From: Acanthococcus lagerstroemiae
Lineage: Eukaryota; Arthropoda; Insecta; Hemiptera; Eriococcidae
Length of the DNA: 64,000 bases
Reading direction: 5' to 3'
Assembly (NCBI GenBank): GCA_031841125.1
Contig: CM063107.1
Location: forward strand, 49,613,497 to 49,677,496
Numbering within the stretch: the stretch's first letter is position 1; each line of letters begins with the position of its first letter. A program made the position numbers and the translations under genes. Shown here one piece after another: positions 1 through 10,900 of this stretch. Under the pieces are notes generated by a model that ran no database searches, had not been told where the DNA came from, and was given only the letters and a program-made list of their open reading frames with translations.

Positions 1-1240
1 AGAAACCAAAATAATATACAGTAAAATAAAAATAATAAATACAGTACTAAAAAGCTCTGGCTTAGGTTTGAACCCAAATAAAACACAAATGATGTTCATT
101 ATCCAGAAAACATACAAAAAAGAATTTCAGCAAGAAAAATGGAAGGTAAAATAAAAGTGGAAGGAGAAAAGCTGCAATTTTAAACGGAGATAAAATATTT
201 AGGATTAGTCTTAGACCCAAACTTTAACTATAAGAAGCATAATATAGACTACATTACAAACAAGATTAAAAAACTCTGTAATAAAAATCAGAGCTCTATA
301 CGGCAACACATATGGAATGGACCCCCCAAAAAAGAGAAATTATATACATATAACGCACTTTTTCGCTCTACAACTGAATATGGATCCCTAGCATATTTTG
401 ATAAATTAGGGAAATCAGAAATGAAAAAGTTAAATTCGCTTCAAAGAACAATATTAATAGGAGTAATATCTGCGTATAGAACAGTCTCACATACTGCCAC
501 ATATGTAATAGCCGGAGTGACACCAATAGACCTACAACTAAAACAAATCAATAGAATAAAAAGAATTAAAGCAGAAGCGAGAACCAGAAAATTCACAGAA
601 AAGCAGTTAAAAGAAAAAATAAAGGAAGTAAAACAAGAAACAAATAAAATATGGCGAGAACAATATAGCAACAGAGAAGAAAGGAAGAAGAACGGCAAAA
701 CTGATTCCTCACATAGAAGAGAGACTAAAAAAATAAAAATCTAAAATCTAACTATTTCCTAATACAATACCTCACCAGACATATGGTAATTTTGCAACAT
801 ATCTACAGAAATACAAAATCACAGGGAACATTCGTTGTAGGGAATGTAATAAATGTGAAGATAGTCCAGATCACACTTTCATAGGATGTCAAAATTTTAA
901 TCAAATCAGAACGAAACATAATATCACAGAGGAGATCTTAGGAAAATGTTTACAAGAAAAAGAAAGCCATGTCAAAATAAACAAATTTGTGAAAGAAATA
1001 TTGAAAATCAAAAAAGATATTCAGTAACGCTCTGTCCAATGTAACGCCCAGAAAAAAGGAGGGGTGTAAGCGTATATCTATTACCCCTACTATAAGCTCG
1101 TGTATAAGTGGATTGGTAAATAGATGTATTGCATAGTATACACATAAGAACTCAATCAGACCTCGCCAGTGCGATAAACTGATTGTAAAAGCACTGAAGA
1201 GATCTGTTGTCTGTATAAATATGTTGTGTCAATAAATTTA

Positions 1241-1270
<30 letters not shown>
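1..1270 (+). mobile_element. R1/Jockey-type non-LTR retrotransposon, 3' half with poly(A)
   Basis: The window starts inside a LINE. The reverse transcriptase thumb region, a C-terminal tail with a Cys/His cluster, a 3' UTR and a 24-nt A run (1247-1270) follow in the expected order. AATAAA at 1231-1236 is a plausible polyadenylation signal just before the tail. The pattern fits target-primed reverse transcription of a polyadenylated transcript. The 5' part lies outside the window. The clade (R1 or Jockey) is inferred from the tail motifs and is not certain. Confidence 0.88.
62..1027 (+). pseudogene. LINE pol polyprotein C-terminal region, frame-broken
   Basis: Reading across frames, a segment like LNPNKTQMMFI near 68-105 corresponds to the reverse transcriptase region after the catalytic aspartates. 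KYLGLVLDPNFNYKKH near 193-240 is the typical YLG thumb motif. The longest open stretch (421-744) contains LNSLQRT, AYRTVSHTA and AGVTPIDL, a hallmark of R1/Jockey/LOA tails. A shifted frame near 801-900 reads CRECNKCEDSPDHTFIGC, the C-x2-C...H-x4-C cluster found at the C-terminus of these proteins, and it ends at TAA 1025-1027. Several stops and frameshifts separate these blocks, so the copy is dead. The family role is cytoplasmic RNA binding and nuclear target-primed reverse transcription. Confidence 0.85.
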
Positions 1271-1271
<1 letters not shown>

Positions 1272-1673
1272 TATCTGAAGTCATCTTTTTTTTGCTGTAA
1301 GTCATCTAAAAATTTTTTATACTATTCAGTATAGTTGAAAAGCTGCCGAAGTAACATGAGTTTATTGTACAGACATGAGCTAATGAGTAGTCAGCGAGTA
1401 TGAATGAAATAGAAAGAATGGGAGTGATGTTTTAAATGCAACATAAAGTAAAGAAGCAACGAAAAATAAGCGAACCGAGCCAGCAAAACATTTTTGGATC
1501 TTCTCAAAAATTAGATAAAGGTCATCTAAAGTCTTTTTTTCTTCTTGTTTTTCTCTTATTATTAATTCTAGTAGACACCATGACGTCACTCTCTAATCAC
1601 TGCAATTATTATATGTATAGAAAGAAAAACTGTAGTTTTTTCAGTTGAAAAATGTGAACCGAGAACAATAACT
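1271..1673. other. No recognised feature
   Basis: This stretch follows the LINE poly(A) tail. Two small overlapping opposite-strand ORFs (1380-1589 and 1436-1648) have no recognisable motif and read as chance. No repeat partner was seen in the window. Confidence 0.4.
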
Positions 1674-1866
1674 GGGGTAATATTTGACATCAGTAGTAAT
1701 ATCGGCCACTTACGACTTGTTTACTGATAACGATACTAACGCTCCTACAACAAGTTATAAGTGGCCAATCACCACCAGTGTCTGATATTACCCCAATTGA
1801 CTTTACTGATAACGATACTAGCGCTCCTACAACAACTTATGAGCGGCCGATATTACCCCAATTGAC
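1674..1866. repeat. Fold-back repeat with partial 82-bp duplication
   Basis: The arms 1674-1721 and 1751-1796 are imperfect inverted repeats whose outer ends read GGGGTAATAT and ATATTACCCC. The loop plus right arm is then repeated directly about 82 bp downstream (1721-1796 compared with 1803-1866), again ending in TATTACCCCAATTGAC. The shape is that of a short MITE or fold-back element that has been tandemly extended. No target duplication was recognised. Confidence 0.6.
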
Positions 1867-2109
1867 GGAATTTATTCGAATTCGCACTTTAATCGTCTCT
1901 GTGGATTAGGTGTTTTAGGAATCGTCTTCCCTTCTCCCTTCTCGTATGTATGTCGACGGAATTCTTGTGTCTGCATTGAATCAAGTATGATGTCATTTTT
2001 TGAGAAATATATCAAGAAATGTTTCCTCCAGAGGGGCTGGCTGAGGGGGACGGGGTCTAACACATTTTAAATTGAAGAAAATGTTACCGTCTATTTTCCA
2101 TTTTTAAAC

Positions 2110-2545
2110 CATATTGTGATCGAGTACGAAAGATTTTTATAAAGAACTATTGACTCATCAATTTCCTCAACAATTCTGATTAATCCATTTGTTTGGCCGT
2201 CTTACATTATCTCTGTATTTGATTCCTTGAAGCCTTATTTTTGTCCTTCGTTCCTGATCGTTAGCTAGTTTATATTTACTTTTTCTTCCATTAACTCTGG
2301 TATCTCATTTTCCATCCATTGTTTTCTCCTGGTACCTAATTTCTTCTTTTCTGCCAAATTTATTGCTTTTTTTAGTGCTATCCACTCCCCTTCAATATCA
2401 TTTTCTTCCTGTAATTTACAAAGTTAAGTTCTTTCGTTATTTCTTTTTGATATTCTTTTTTCTTTACCTCTTTCTTCTTATTCATCGTTTTAAATTTACA
2501 CCTACATTTCATTAGTACTAAATTGTGGTCACTATCTTCTTTCAT
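2110..2545 (-). pseudogene. LINE endonuclease (EEP) C-terminal fragment, antisense
   Basis: The minus strand from about 2545 reads MKEDSDHNLVLMKCRCKFK. It contains the S-D-H signature that closes the apurinic/apyrimidinic endonuclease (exonuclease-endonuclease-phosphatase) domain of non-LTR retrotransposons. Downstream, in shifted frames, are a basic linker with W-x2-L-x2-A and GTRRKQWM-like blocks, as found between endonuclease and reverse transcriptase in RTE-like elements. Stops and frameshifts are frequent and the ends are undefined. The enzyme nicks the target DNA; this copy cannot encode it. Confidence 0.7.
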
Positions 2546-3119
2546 CTCTTTGGCGTTTCCAAGTGCATTTTCTTCTCTCGTGATTTTTAAAGAGAATGTT
2601 TTTAATGACTAATTTATATTCTTCATAAAATTCTAGGAGCCTCGATACGCTTTCGTTTCGCATATTCGAACGAAAGGTGCATTGCAGGTGGTGAAAATTG
2701 AAAACTGGACGAAAAGATGATGGGGTACTAATAACGTAGTTCAGTATAGAAGTTTTGTCCATTTCATGGTATTTTCTGCTTATGTTATAAATTTAGTGAA
2801 TTAGAATTGCATTTATCTAAAAGCTCGTATATTCAATGCATGGAGGAACTTCTGGTCTCTTTAATACATTTTCAAGAGCAAATTTAATATTGCCTCCAAA
2901 GCCAGGGTGTTCAGCCAGTGTGTTGAGTCATTACTGACTTTCGGAGCCCAGGACTGAGCTCTTAACAAAATTCAAGTTAATAAGCTGAGGGCCACCCACA
3001 GTAGGATAGTGAGGTCGCTCCATGGGCATGGTGAGGGAGATGATCAAAATTATCCCCCCCCCCATTTAAAGGCCAATAATTATATTTATACTTGTAGTTA
3101 TAAAAAATTTGTAAACGAA
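2546..3119. other. No recognised feature
   Basis: Apart from a 10-nt C run at 3054-3063, nothing supported is seen. A minus-strand ORF at 2532-2762 overlaps the LINE fragment and has no motif of its own. Confidence 0.35.
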
Positions 3120-3129
3120 TTAGTACCAT

Positions 3130-3270
3130 GTGATGGTGTGGTGGGACGTATGGCGATGCACGCATGCCAAAGTGGCCCCTATGACACCGCACCCCCGGCC
3201 ACAGGAACTACTACCCTTTCGAGTATCGCGTTAGTGACCGGAGGGACGCCTTGGGGCTGGGCCCGCTAGT
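3130..3270. repeat. GC-rich interspersed repeat, copy 1
   Basis: This segment matches 25668-25800 closely and in the same orientation. Shared blocks include GATGCACGCATGCC, CACCGCACCCCCGGCC and CCCTTTCGAGTATCGC. The family is much richer in GC and CpG than the surroundings. The ORFs drawn across it on both strands are by-products of the repeat. Its class is unknown. Confidence 0.75.
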
Positions 3271-3804
3271 ACCATGTGATACCGCAATTAGTAGTACCAT
3301 ACTATACACTTAACTCGCAATACACATACATAGGGTGTCTAACAAAATCGAAATCTGAAAATAAATGACCTCCCCCCCACCCTCCATTTGCTATGAATGC
3401 GCTAAGATAATAAACTAAAACTAAATATACTTCTTCGTATATCATACTACATTATCATGGGGGAAAAAACTAATTTTATTGCATAAGGTAGATGAGCCCA
3501 ATAAGGCCCGGATCCCCAATATAAGGCCCAGTGTACCGATCTTGACTGCTATGCTTTAGACTGCATTAAAACGTACAGCAACGTTGTTCCTTCATGATAT
3601 GGCAACACTGTTCAATTGTTTCTATCAAGATATTAGTCTACTGGTGCGAGATATGCCGGTTGATGATTTTCCAATAACGTAAAAAATGCTCCGATGTATG
3701 TTTTGTGTAACTTGGAGGATTTACGAGTATTATGTTAGTCAAATGGAATTTATCCAGAAATCAAACATTGGATAGTTGTTGTAGTGGTAGTGTGACCTTA
3801 GTTT

Positions 3805-3850
3805 TTCTTTAAGCCCCCTCACCATGCGAAGGAAACACACTGAGGGGAAT
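3805..3850. repeat. Short shared block, copy 1 (partner at 14612)
   Basis: The block TTTCTTTAAGCCCCCTCACC followed by a GCGAAGG-like stretch and ACACAC is shared with 14612-14657 in the same orientation. About 45 bp match. It may be a conserved end of a mobile element, but no further homology continues from this copy. Confidence 0.5.
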
Positions 3851-5745
3851 CTTTGCTGTACATAATTTCATTTTCTCTCTGGGAAAGGTAAAATTGCCCT
3901 TGTTGCCCCTCCTGTCCGATGTTGTCTGTATTCGTTAAATCAGTTTGAGCACAATTATCCCACGTCCCCTTAGGCATCAACCTTTACTCGCAAGATTCAA
4001 ATGCTTCTAGAATACCTTGGTTCGAATACTCCTTATATGGTGTCAATTTTATTCGAAACCGCGTACTAAAATTACAAGAGACCTATGACATAACTTCCAA
4101 CTACTACAGATGAACCAAGAATTTCCCGGAAGCAGCAGCAGGTGTTTAGGATATTTGCATTGTTCTTCGAGTAGAAAACTAGTTAAAACAAGAAGTTCAA
4201 CTGAGAACACGATACTCCTGTACCACTGTTCGTAATTTAGGTTGCGCCTAATACCACGGCCTATGTTCGCGTCCACCAACCAAAATAACGTGCTACGAGA
4301 ATATTTCCCAGACAGTATGCCAACCGCGTAATTCTTCATATAAGATAAACAAAAATATACTCCTCGTTTTGAAACCTTACCGAAAATCAAAATGTCGACT
4401 CATTATTTAAATTATGTAATATATTATGTTCTCGTGTTCTCATAAGGTGCACGCGTGTACTGCGTTAAGCCTACCATTTTTCTCTCTTCGGAGCACACGT
4501 TCGAATTTGGTTACGCAATTACTGCCTACATACGTACACTGAAACGACCAAATTTACAAGTTGATCTCGTAAATACGTGCCATACTTCACGAGTGCTTCC
4601 CCTCTCTCGCAAAACAGTTATTCTTATCTATTTACTCGCTGGAGACACCTCTATTTCTAAGGAGTACCTCGTAAATGTAATCACATGCGCCATTCTTATC
4701 AGGCAGTCAATTTAAACGAATGTAATGTCGTCAGTCGCCGTTGATTCGATCGTAAATCACGAACGCTGTTTCGAGTACGAAGACCGTCCGGATCCGAAAA
4801 CGATTATAGCAATTAGCGCCAAATTAAAATCAGATTACGTGCGAACGAATATGCGGTCTTGGGTGAAAACTCGCAGCCTAGTCCGGCGACGTTAAAATTT
4901 AAATCTTTCTGGACGAAAAAAAAAAAGAGGGAAAAAATGAAATTAGTAGGAACCGGTGAACCGTTTAAACGATATGTCCATAACTGTTAAACGGTTACGT
5001 TCGCTATGGGTTTTCATTTTACATGGTCACGTATCATAAGAGCGCTACCGAATCGTGGTTTTCCGAAAGTTGAGAGATTTATTCGTGTACGATGTAGAAG
5101 GCGCTCCTGTCCGCCGAGCAGATACGTACCATATACTTGACCAAAATTAAAAACCCATTTGTCCGCATCGCGGAAGGAAATCCAGCAATGGTCAAATAAT
5201 ATGACCGAAAATTGCCATGAAGAAATTTAGAGAGAAAATCGATGCACTTTCGTGGCAACTGCCTGTATACTGTACTTGAAAGATCGTATGTAACTTGATA
5301 GATCGTCCATGACCATTCTCCTCTCACATTATACGAAGACTCATTGAACTGCATCTAATACACTGACACGTTGAGTCAATCATCGATCGAGCGATTCTAA
5401 ATATCTCCCCAAAATTTCCACGATTTCCACTTATTAAAATGATTAAAACGACTGGCGCCGCTGCATTTTGTTTCAATACTTATTTACTAGTTCTGTTCAC
5501 TGATGTACCTGTGTAATTGTAAATGAACCAAATTTTTCAGGTATTTGAGAATGGTACATAAAAACAGAAGATCCGACTTGAAAACAAATGTTGTGCTGTA
5601 GGACCAAATTCACTCTAACCAAGCCAAGGAAAGGGTCTAAATAGGGGGAAGAGAAGTAGAATGGGAAGAAGAAATCGCTCATCTCGGACGATCTGTAGCA
5701 TTTCAAAACAAAAGAACGAGAGAGCTGAGAACACGGATTTTGAAG
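3851..5745. other. Mostly unique, CpG-containing stretch without recognised gene
   Basis: No transposon signature or repeat partner was found here. CpG dinucleotides are conspicuous from about 4000 to 5480. ORFs at 4049-4390 (minus, 113 codons) and 4455-4715 (plus, 86 codons) show no domain, no splice-like flanks that I could support and no composition typical of coding sequence. This could be host intron or intergenic DNA. Confidence 0.45.
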
Positions 5746-5966
5746 GGATCTCTTTTTCTAATTTGCTCTCAACCCGAGCCCTAAAATCCACCTTTTCGAG
5801 CATTACCTCAGAGACGTCAGGCATGCTGTTAGGGCTGTCTTAGCCTTCTTCCCTTCTGGCCGAAAACCCGGCCTAGGTCGAAATCTGGCGAGTTGCTACG
5901 TGGACTCGAACCCGGGACCTTCGGATTCCGAGACCAGCGCGCTATCGACTCGGCCAACCAGACCCC
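5746..5966 (-). repeat. tRNA-derived SINE, copy 1
   Basis: On the minus strand a tRNA-like head begins near 5966. It has a box A-like stretch (TTGGCCGAGTCGATAGCGCG) and a canonical box B, GGTTCGAGTCC (plus-strand 5902-5912). These are the internal RNA polymerase III promoter elements. About 140 bp of unrelated body follows, reaching about 5746. The whole unit recurs at 18616-18831 in the same orientation. The non-tRNA body and the second dispersed copy make this a SINE, not a tRNA gene. Confidence 0.85.
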
Positions 5967-6059
5967 ACGAATTTTGAAGAGATGGGAAAGAAATGTTGGG
6001 AACTGAAAGAAATATTTAAAGGGAAAACACCGCAAAAAAATCTCTAATCTGGGAAAGCT

Positions 6060-6471
6060 GCGTCCACTCAATACTTACATATGGTGCCCAGACATAGTCT
6101 CTAACCAAAAAAGACGTACAAAAACTACAGAACACACAAAGCACAATGGAAAAGAGCATGCTAGGAATTAGAAACAAGAAGAAGTAACAAACAAAACAAC
6201 TAGACAAAAAAACTAGATTAAAGGACGTAGGATATTCGATAAAAAGACTAAAATGGAAGCATAGGGGACATATAGGAGAGGAAAGTCGAAAAATGGGTAC
6301 CATATGGGGCAAAAAGATCACTAGGGAGACCACTAACAAGATGGAGGGACGAGTTCACACAGCACCTAGTACCACTTTGGAGGAAAATGACTGCGAATCG
6401 ACAGAGCTGGGCAATTAAAGGAGAGGCATATGCCCAGTCCTGGGCTTAGCCAGTACGGGAAAGGGAGTTCT
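6060..6471 (+). pseudogene. RTE-like LINE pol C-terminus
   Basis: Plus-strand frames read LQNTQSTMEKSMLGIRNKKK, then a stop, then TRLKDVGYSIKRLKWKHRGH. After a frameshift they read GRPLTRWRDEF and SWAIKGEAYAQSWA followed by a stop. These are the ordered C-terminal motifs of endonuclease/reverse transcriptase proteins of RTE-like LINEs common in insects (MER-MLG, LKW-GH, GRP-RW-DE, W-GEA-AQ-W). The reverse transcriptase catalytic core is absent, as in a 5'-truncated copy. The sequence after the stop contains AT-rich simple repeats (about 6520-6545) that may be the decayed tail. Confidence 0.85.
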
Positions 6472-6559
6472 TTCTTTTACCGCAGAATTATAGCATTAAA
6501 AAAATGTACTGGCTCGCTAATAATAAAAAATAATAATAATAAAAGATAAAGCACTAACT

Positions 6560-8705
6560 TACATTTGACTAAAAATTATGTAAAAGATGAGGCAGAGATA
6601 AAAGTTTGGTAAGACCCCCCCCCCCTCCCCCTCATCATTGAACACTTTGAAAAATTCATTACGATCTGTAATGAGCTAACAGCCTTATTCGAGGATAGGG
6701 GGAGAAAATTCGGTTTTGGACGATATCTCACTTTGATCGGTTGCGCAGGAAAAATATTATTACAAAATGCAAAATTAACGGAAATGAGCCGCCAGTTGAT
6801 TGTGAACAATTGAATGATTGATGAGTCGTGGAAATTACAAATTAACTGGTAGTGGGAATATAGTAGCAAACACAGGCTCTAGGGAAGGAGAATATTCCTT
6901 GCGAATGAAAAAAAAATTGGAAAAATTTGAATCCGAGTGAAGAGAGAAAAGGAAGATATGCACGTGGTTTATTAAGCACTTCAAAACATAAATAGCAGTC
7001 TTATCTTAATCTGCAAGAAAAGGGAGGCATACTGTGTAAGTTCGAACGTTAAGAACCAATGTAGAACTTACCAAATGATAATCAATTTTCTAGAAATGAA
7101 ATTGGCAGAAGTGTCTTTAAAAATGAGAAAATCCAATAGTTCGAAAAGGAATATAAAAAGAAAATGGAAACACTAAAAATAAAGTGTTCTTAAATATTAA
7201 GCAGATCATAATTTTCTCCTGGAAAATATCTGGTATGATTGTCTTCATTTAATAGCTCAAAAAGGGAGACATGTCAAAGGCGTTTCTTAATTTACACGAA
7301 CAATATAAAGTTTTTCAATATACAAATATCTTAGTGGCTACCCTTCTGGGTGAAAACATCAATATTTCACAACATGATGTACGAGTATGATGTGCTCTCT
7401 GCGGATAATGATCCCAAAAAATGTAGTCAAAATCAGTGAATTTATTGATTCTTTGTATAGCTTTCTACAAGTTATTCAGCTGTCGAATAGGTTAACCACG
7501 GCAGTGACTTTCTTGCGGTTATAGTGTCGAAGCATGTCGCATACAAAAAAAATGTTTTTTTTTCTCTCTCTATTTAATGGCGTAAATTCGGTTGAAACTA
7601 GAAAGTGTTCCCAAGTTTACGAGAACAAAAAACACATTTTTCAATTATATCAACGGCTGTAGTGGCGATATTGATGATCATAAATAGCTAAAATTTTTTA
7701 CGCTCCATCGACTATTCATGTGTAATTACCCGCTCGAGTTGTGAAAGAATTTTTACATTTTTCAATTCTTAATAAATTTTTACTTCATTTCACCGATTTT
7801 ACCCAAAATTCGCAATTTCGATCCCCGGGCGGTACGGGTTGAAATTATTGGTTCGATCTTCCTCAGACTTGTATGGATTTTCTCGTACTGAGAAACAACT
7901 TCAAGGACTGTTGCATCGATCGATTAAAAAATTGAAAATACGGACAATCTCGGTACATAGCGTGTACCCTAGGGAGTACACTTCTGGATCCAATTCTATA
8001 AATTTTTTCTACCGCCGTGGTGATGGAGAAGGAGTGACATTTCTTGAAAGGTCCTCGTGTCTTCAGTTTCGCAACCTGCGGATCTGATTTTACCAACTGA
8101 TGATTTCTGGGGTGGCCCTTCACCAACCTATTCTTGGTAAATCTCTGTATCCAGATTTTAATTACTTTTTATTTACCTTCAAAAGCGAGGAAAATAAGGT
8201 ATCTTCATTGGATGTTGTAACTATGCCACCGACCCTATGATATTTTAAAAAGAGGGAGGGGGGTCGGTTTTGAAGGCTGTAATCTTCTTAAAAACGACTA
8301 GGAAAGGAAATCTCAGTTTCTGCAAGTAGCTACGTTTTTAAGTAGTTACCTCCTCCTTTCGTGCATTCCCCTATATCTTCAGTGAGGTACCTTCAACTTT
8401 TCTTAATGATTAAAAATAGAAGGTAGTTTAAATTTTATCTGAAGGCTTGTAAAAATTATACTTTTTACTCCTACGAGAAAAATGTAAATGAAATAAGTCT
8501 TGCTCGTTTAATCGGAGACTAATGAATTTATTGTTGATGTTCGAATTAAGTGTGCGCTTGTTCATATTTGTCAGACAAAAATTTTGCCTCTTCAAAGCCA
8601 CGGGGTACTTATGTTGGCGCTAGTATTGTCAACGTAGAATGCTATAAGGCTATTCTTGTGCGCGTCAAGATCCTTGTTATCGAGTCGTATCAGCCTAATA
8701 ATAAT
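6560..8705. other. No recognised gene
   Basis: An 11-nt C run occurs at 6615-6625. ORFs at 6576-6869, 7839-8087 and 7863-8126 lack motifs and overlap in opposite strands. I see no repeat partner elsewhere in the window. Confidence 0.35.
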
Positions 8706-8933
8706 GAGGGTGCAGCCTACCCTGTTGTAATGTATTTTAAATTGCATACTGAATTCGCCGTAAATATGCGTATTCTGAACTGAGGGTGCAACTTACCCAG
8801 TTTCCGTGTATTTGAAATTGCATACTTGATTCGCCGTAAATACGCGGATTCTAAACTAAGGGTGCAACCTACCCTGTTTTCGTGTATTTGAAATTGCATA
8901 CTGGATTCACCGTAAATACTCATATTCTGAACG
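8706..8933. repeat. Three-copy 76-bp tandem repeat
   Basis: Units begin at 8706, 8782 and 8858. Each opens with a GAGGGTGCA-like motif and carries TTGAAATTGCATACT-like and TTCGCCGTAAATA-like blocks, with roughly 10-15 percent divergence between units. The period is exactly 76 bp at both junctions. The ORFs on both strands across this interval are products of the repetition. Confidence 0.85.
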
Positions 8934-9605
8934 TGTTATTTGTAAAGATCATAGGCATTGGCGTATCCCAGAATCTACGACGGGAGAGAAATGGAATCTC
9001 AGGGAAGAGGGAGGGGTTCTTCATTTTCTCGATCAGTACGATTCTGGTCATAAGTGGTACAGTTTTCCCAAAGGTGAAAATTTGACTCTTCCGGTTATGG
9101 TTTAGACTTTTCTGGACATATTTTATTTCGATAATTCCGTAAAACATCCAGTTAAACTTTTGTCAAAATTCGTCCCAACGTATTTACGTCATTTCACAAC
9201 TATTTAGAACTTGTTTAAAATTTGCGAATGCTCTTTCAATACATTTTCAAACTTATTTAAAATTCTTCAGACTTAGTAGACATGAGTACACGAGTTTTAA
9301 ATGGTTTTGAATAGATGAAGAATGCACGAAATGAATTTCCAAGCTCGAACAATTTTATAGAGTTCTGAATAACTGTTTGTCAATTGTACTCAGATAGAAA
9401 AATTGTCAGAAAAGTTGGATAGTTGAGGGTACGCATATTTGCCTATTCCTAACACTAGACATTTTCAAAATTTGATGGGAACGTTTCTTACATGAAGATA
9501 AAGCTAAAATTGCTTCGCATTTCGTGAGTAATACTGAACCGTCCGCTGTTGACTTCGACATACTTACATGGAAATGTTCTGGGAAAAACGGAATTGCCGA
9601 ACAAC
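8934..9605. other. No gene; weak similarity to degenerate array at 57 kb
   Basis: Near 9200-9300 the sequence has ACTTGTTTAAAA and ACTTATTTAAAATTCTTCAGACTT motifs, which resemble units of the degenerate array at 57.05-58.27 kb. The remainder shows nothing I can name. Confidence 0.35.
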
Positions 9606-9693
9606 CTACTACCCCTTAGTATGCATGTTGGAGTGTGAGTGACCTTGGTAAATTCTGTATGTAGGGTGTGTCAGTTCACAATTTCTTCTTTCT

Positions 9694-9740
9694 GTAGTCC
9701 GGAGCGCTTTCGGCTATCATGCCATCTTCAGTGGAGTACC
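9694..9740 (-). ncRNA. Candidate hammerhead ribozyme in the Penelope-like terminal sequence
   Basis: On the minus strand stem I can form between GTACTCC (plus 9733-9739) and GGACTAC (plus 9694-9700) with one C-C mismatch. Between them lie CTGAAGA (plus 9725-9731), matching the CUGANGA box, a GGC...GCC stem II, and CGAAA (GAAA at plus 9708-9711). A short GCGC loop and TC would form stem III and the cleavage site. Hammerhead motifs with very short stem III are known from Penelope-like pLTRs. An A-C mismatch next to the cleavage site and an unpaired U in stem II suggest decay, so activity is doubtful. Confidence 0.55.
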
Positions 9741-9859
9741 TAAACACTTTTCTGTTTGTCATTATGTATTTATAGTGGTGTGTAGTACCGTATAGTAAAC
9801 CTATTTGGTGTGTTCCTATTGGTTGTCTGTAATTGTCTAGTCTGTCAATTAAGTGAGTC

Positions 9860-10622
9860 TTATGTTATTAATTGGAATAAGTTCTCGCTTTGAAAGTTAG
9901 TTGTGTTTATTAGGTTATTTTGTTTTGTTTTTGCCTTTATTATCTCAAGTTGTTCTTTTATTTCTATTTTTCGTGTGTTGTTTTCTGTGTGTAGGATTTT
10001 GTATTGTTCTGTCAACTTGTAGTTGTTGTGTCCCTGGTAGTTGCAATGTTTTCCAGAAAGCGATTTGTCATCCTTTAGATTCTGTGATTTTTCATGCTCT
10101 TTTATTCTAGTTGTGAATTTTTTGCCTGTTTCTCCTATATAGGTCATGTCACAGTGTTCGAAGTCCAGTCTATATACTCCGTTACTGTTGTTCCTGTCCT
10201 TTGTTTCTGTTTTGTCATTGCTTATTTGTTTAATCAGAGGTGGTCTGTTTCTGATCCCGAGTCTTATGTTGTATTGGTTGAATTTTTTCTGTATTTTGTA
10301 CGTATGTGTCCCTGTGAATGGTATTGCTCCTACGTATTTGTCTGTTTTTGTGGTTGTTGGTTCTGTGTCTGTACTTTTTTGTTGTATTAATTTGTTAATT
10401 ATTCTGTTTATTGTTTGTGGTTGGTATTTGTTATTAATAGCTATTTGTTTGATTTTGTTAATTTCTGCTGTTCTGTGGTTGTTGTTTGATATTTTGATTG
10501 CTCTGTTGCAGTAGTTGTGTAGTGCTGCTGTTTTGTGTTTTTGATGGCGGAATGAGTCATTGGGTATTATTGCCTCCGTGTGGGTGGATTTTAAATGTTG
10601 TACTGCATTTGTTATCTTTTAT
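9860..10622 (-). pseudogene. Penelope-like linker and GIY-YIG endonuclease, long open frame without ATG
   Basis: The minus-strand frame is open from about 10622 to the stop at 9860, roughly 250 codons, although its first ATG is only at 10147. It includes THTEAIIPNDSFRHQKHKTAA (about 10590-10530), typical of the region after the reverse transcriptase. Near the end it has GVYRLDFEHCDMTYIGETGK and RIKEHE, a GIY-YIG nuclease module (Y-x-TYIGETG...R...EH). A stop and a frameshift separate it from the reverse transcriptase fragment upstream. GIY-YIG makes the nick used for integration in Penelope-like elements. The catalytic Tyr, Arg and Glu positions appear intact, but expression as a protein is unlikely. 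Confidence 0.85.
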
Positions 10623-10900
10623 TTATATTGTTAGGTCGAGGTAGTTTTTGGTTTTATTGCCCTTTTCCATTGGGAACTTTATATTGTTATTTATGCTGTT
10701 TGTCTCCGTGAGAAATTGGTCCAGTTGTCTGTCTGTTCCTGTCCGGATGATTAGTATGTCGTCTACATGCCTTGTCCATAGCATTATGTTTTTCTTGTGT
10801 TTGCTGTTGTTTAGTAGGTCATTTTCAAAGTTGTTCATGTATATTTCGGCTAGAATGGGTGACACTGGTGACCCTATTGCTAGACCTTCCGTTTCCGAAA
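10623..10900 (-). pseudogene. Penelope-like reverse transcriptase, motifs B to E
   Basis: From about 10892 on the minus strand the frame reads GLAIGSPVSPILAEIYMNN, the GSP motif B of Penelope-like reverse transcriptases. It continues to RHVDDILII, the catalytic motif C, with His where Tyr is usual before VDD, and ends at NYLDLTI with a stop at 10623. Motifs 1 to A, upstream of GLA, are missing because the copy is truncated into an inverted terminal sequence. In intact elements the protein copies element RNA at a nick or telomeric end. This fragment cannot do so. Confidence 0.88.

Noticed and set aside
3009..3269. Coding exon in the GC-rich block
   Set aside because: The same block recurs at 25.7 kb with frame-disrupting differences, so it is an interspersed repeat.
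5885..5966. Minus-strand tRNA gene
   Set aside because: Boxes A and B are present, but a non-tRNA body follows and a second dispersed copy exists at 18.7 kb, so it is a SINE. The ORF reading GVWLAESIARWSRNPKVPGS across it is the usual translation artefact of tRNA-like repeats.
8706..8933. CRISPR-like repeat
   Set aside because: Units are adjacent without spacers and the DNA is eukaryotic, so it is an ordinary tandem repeat.
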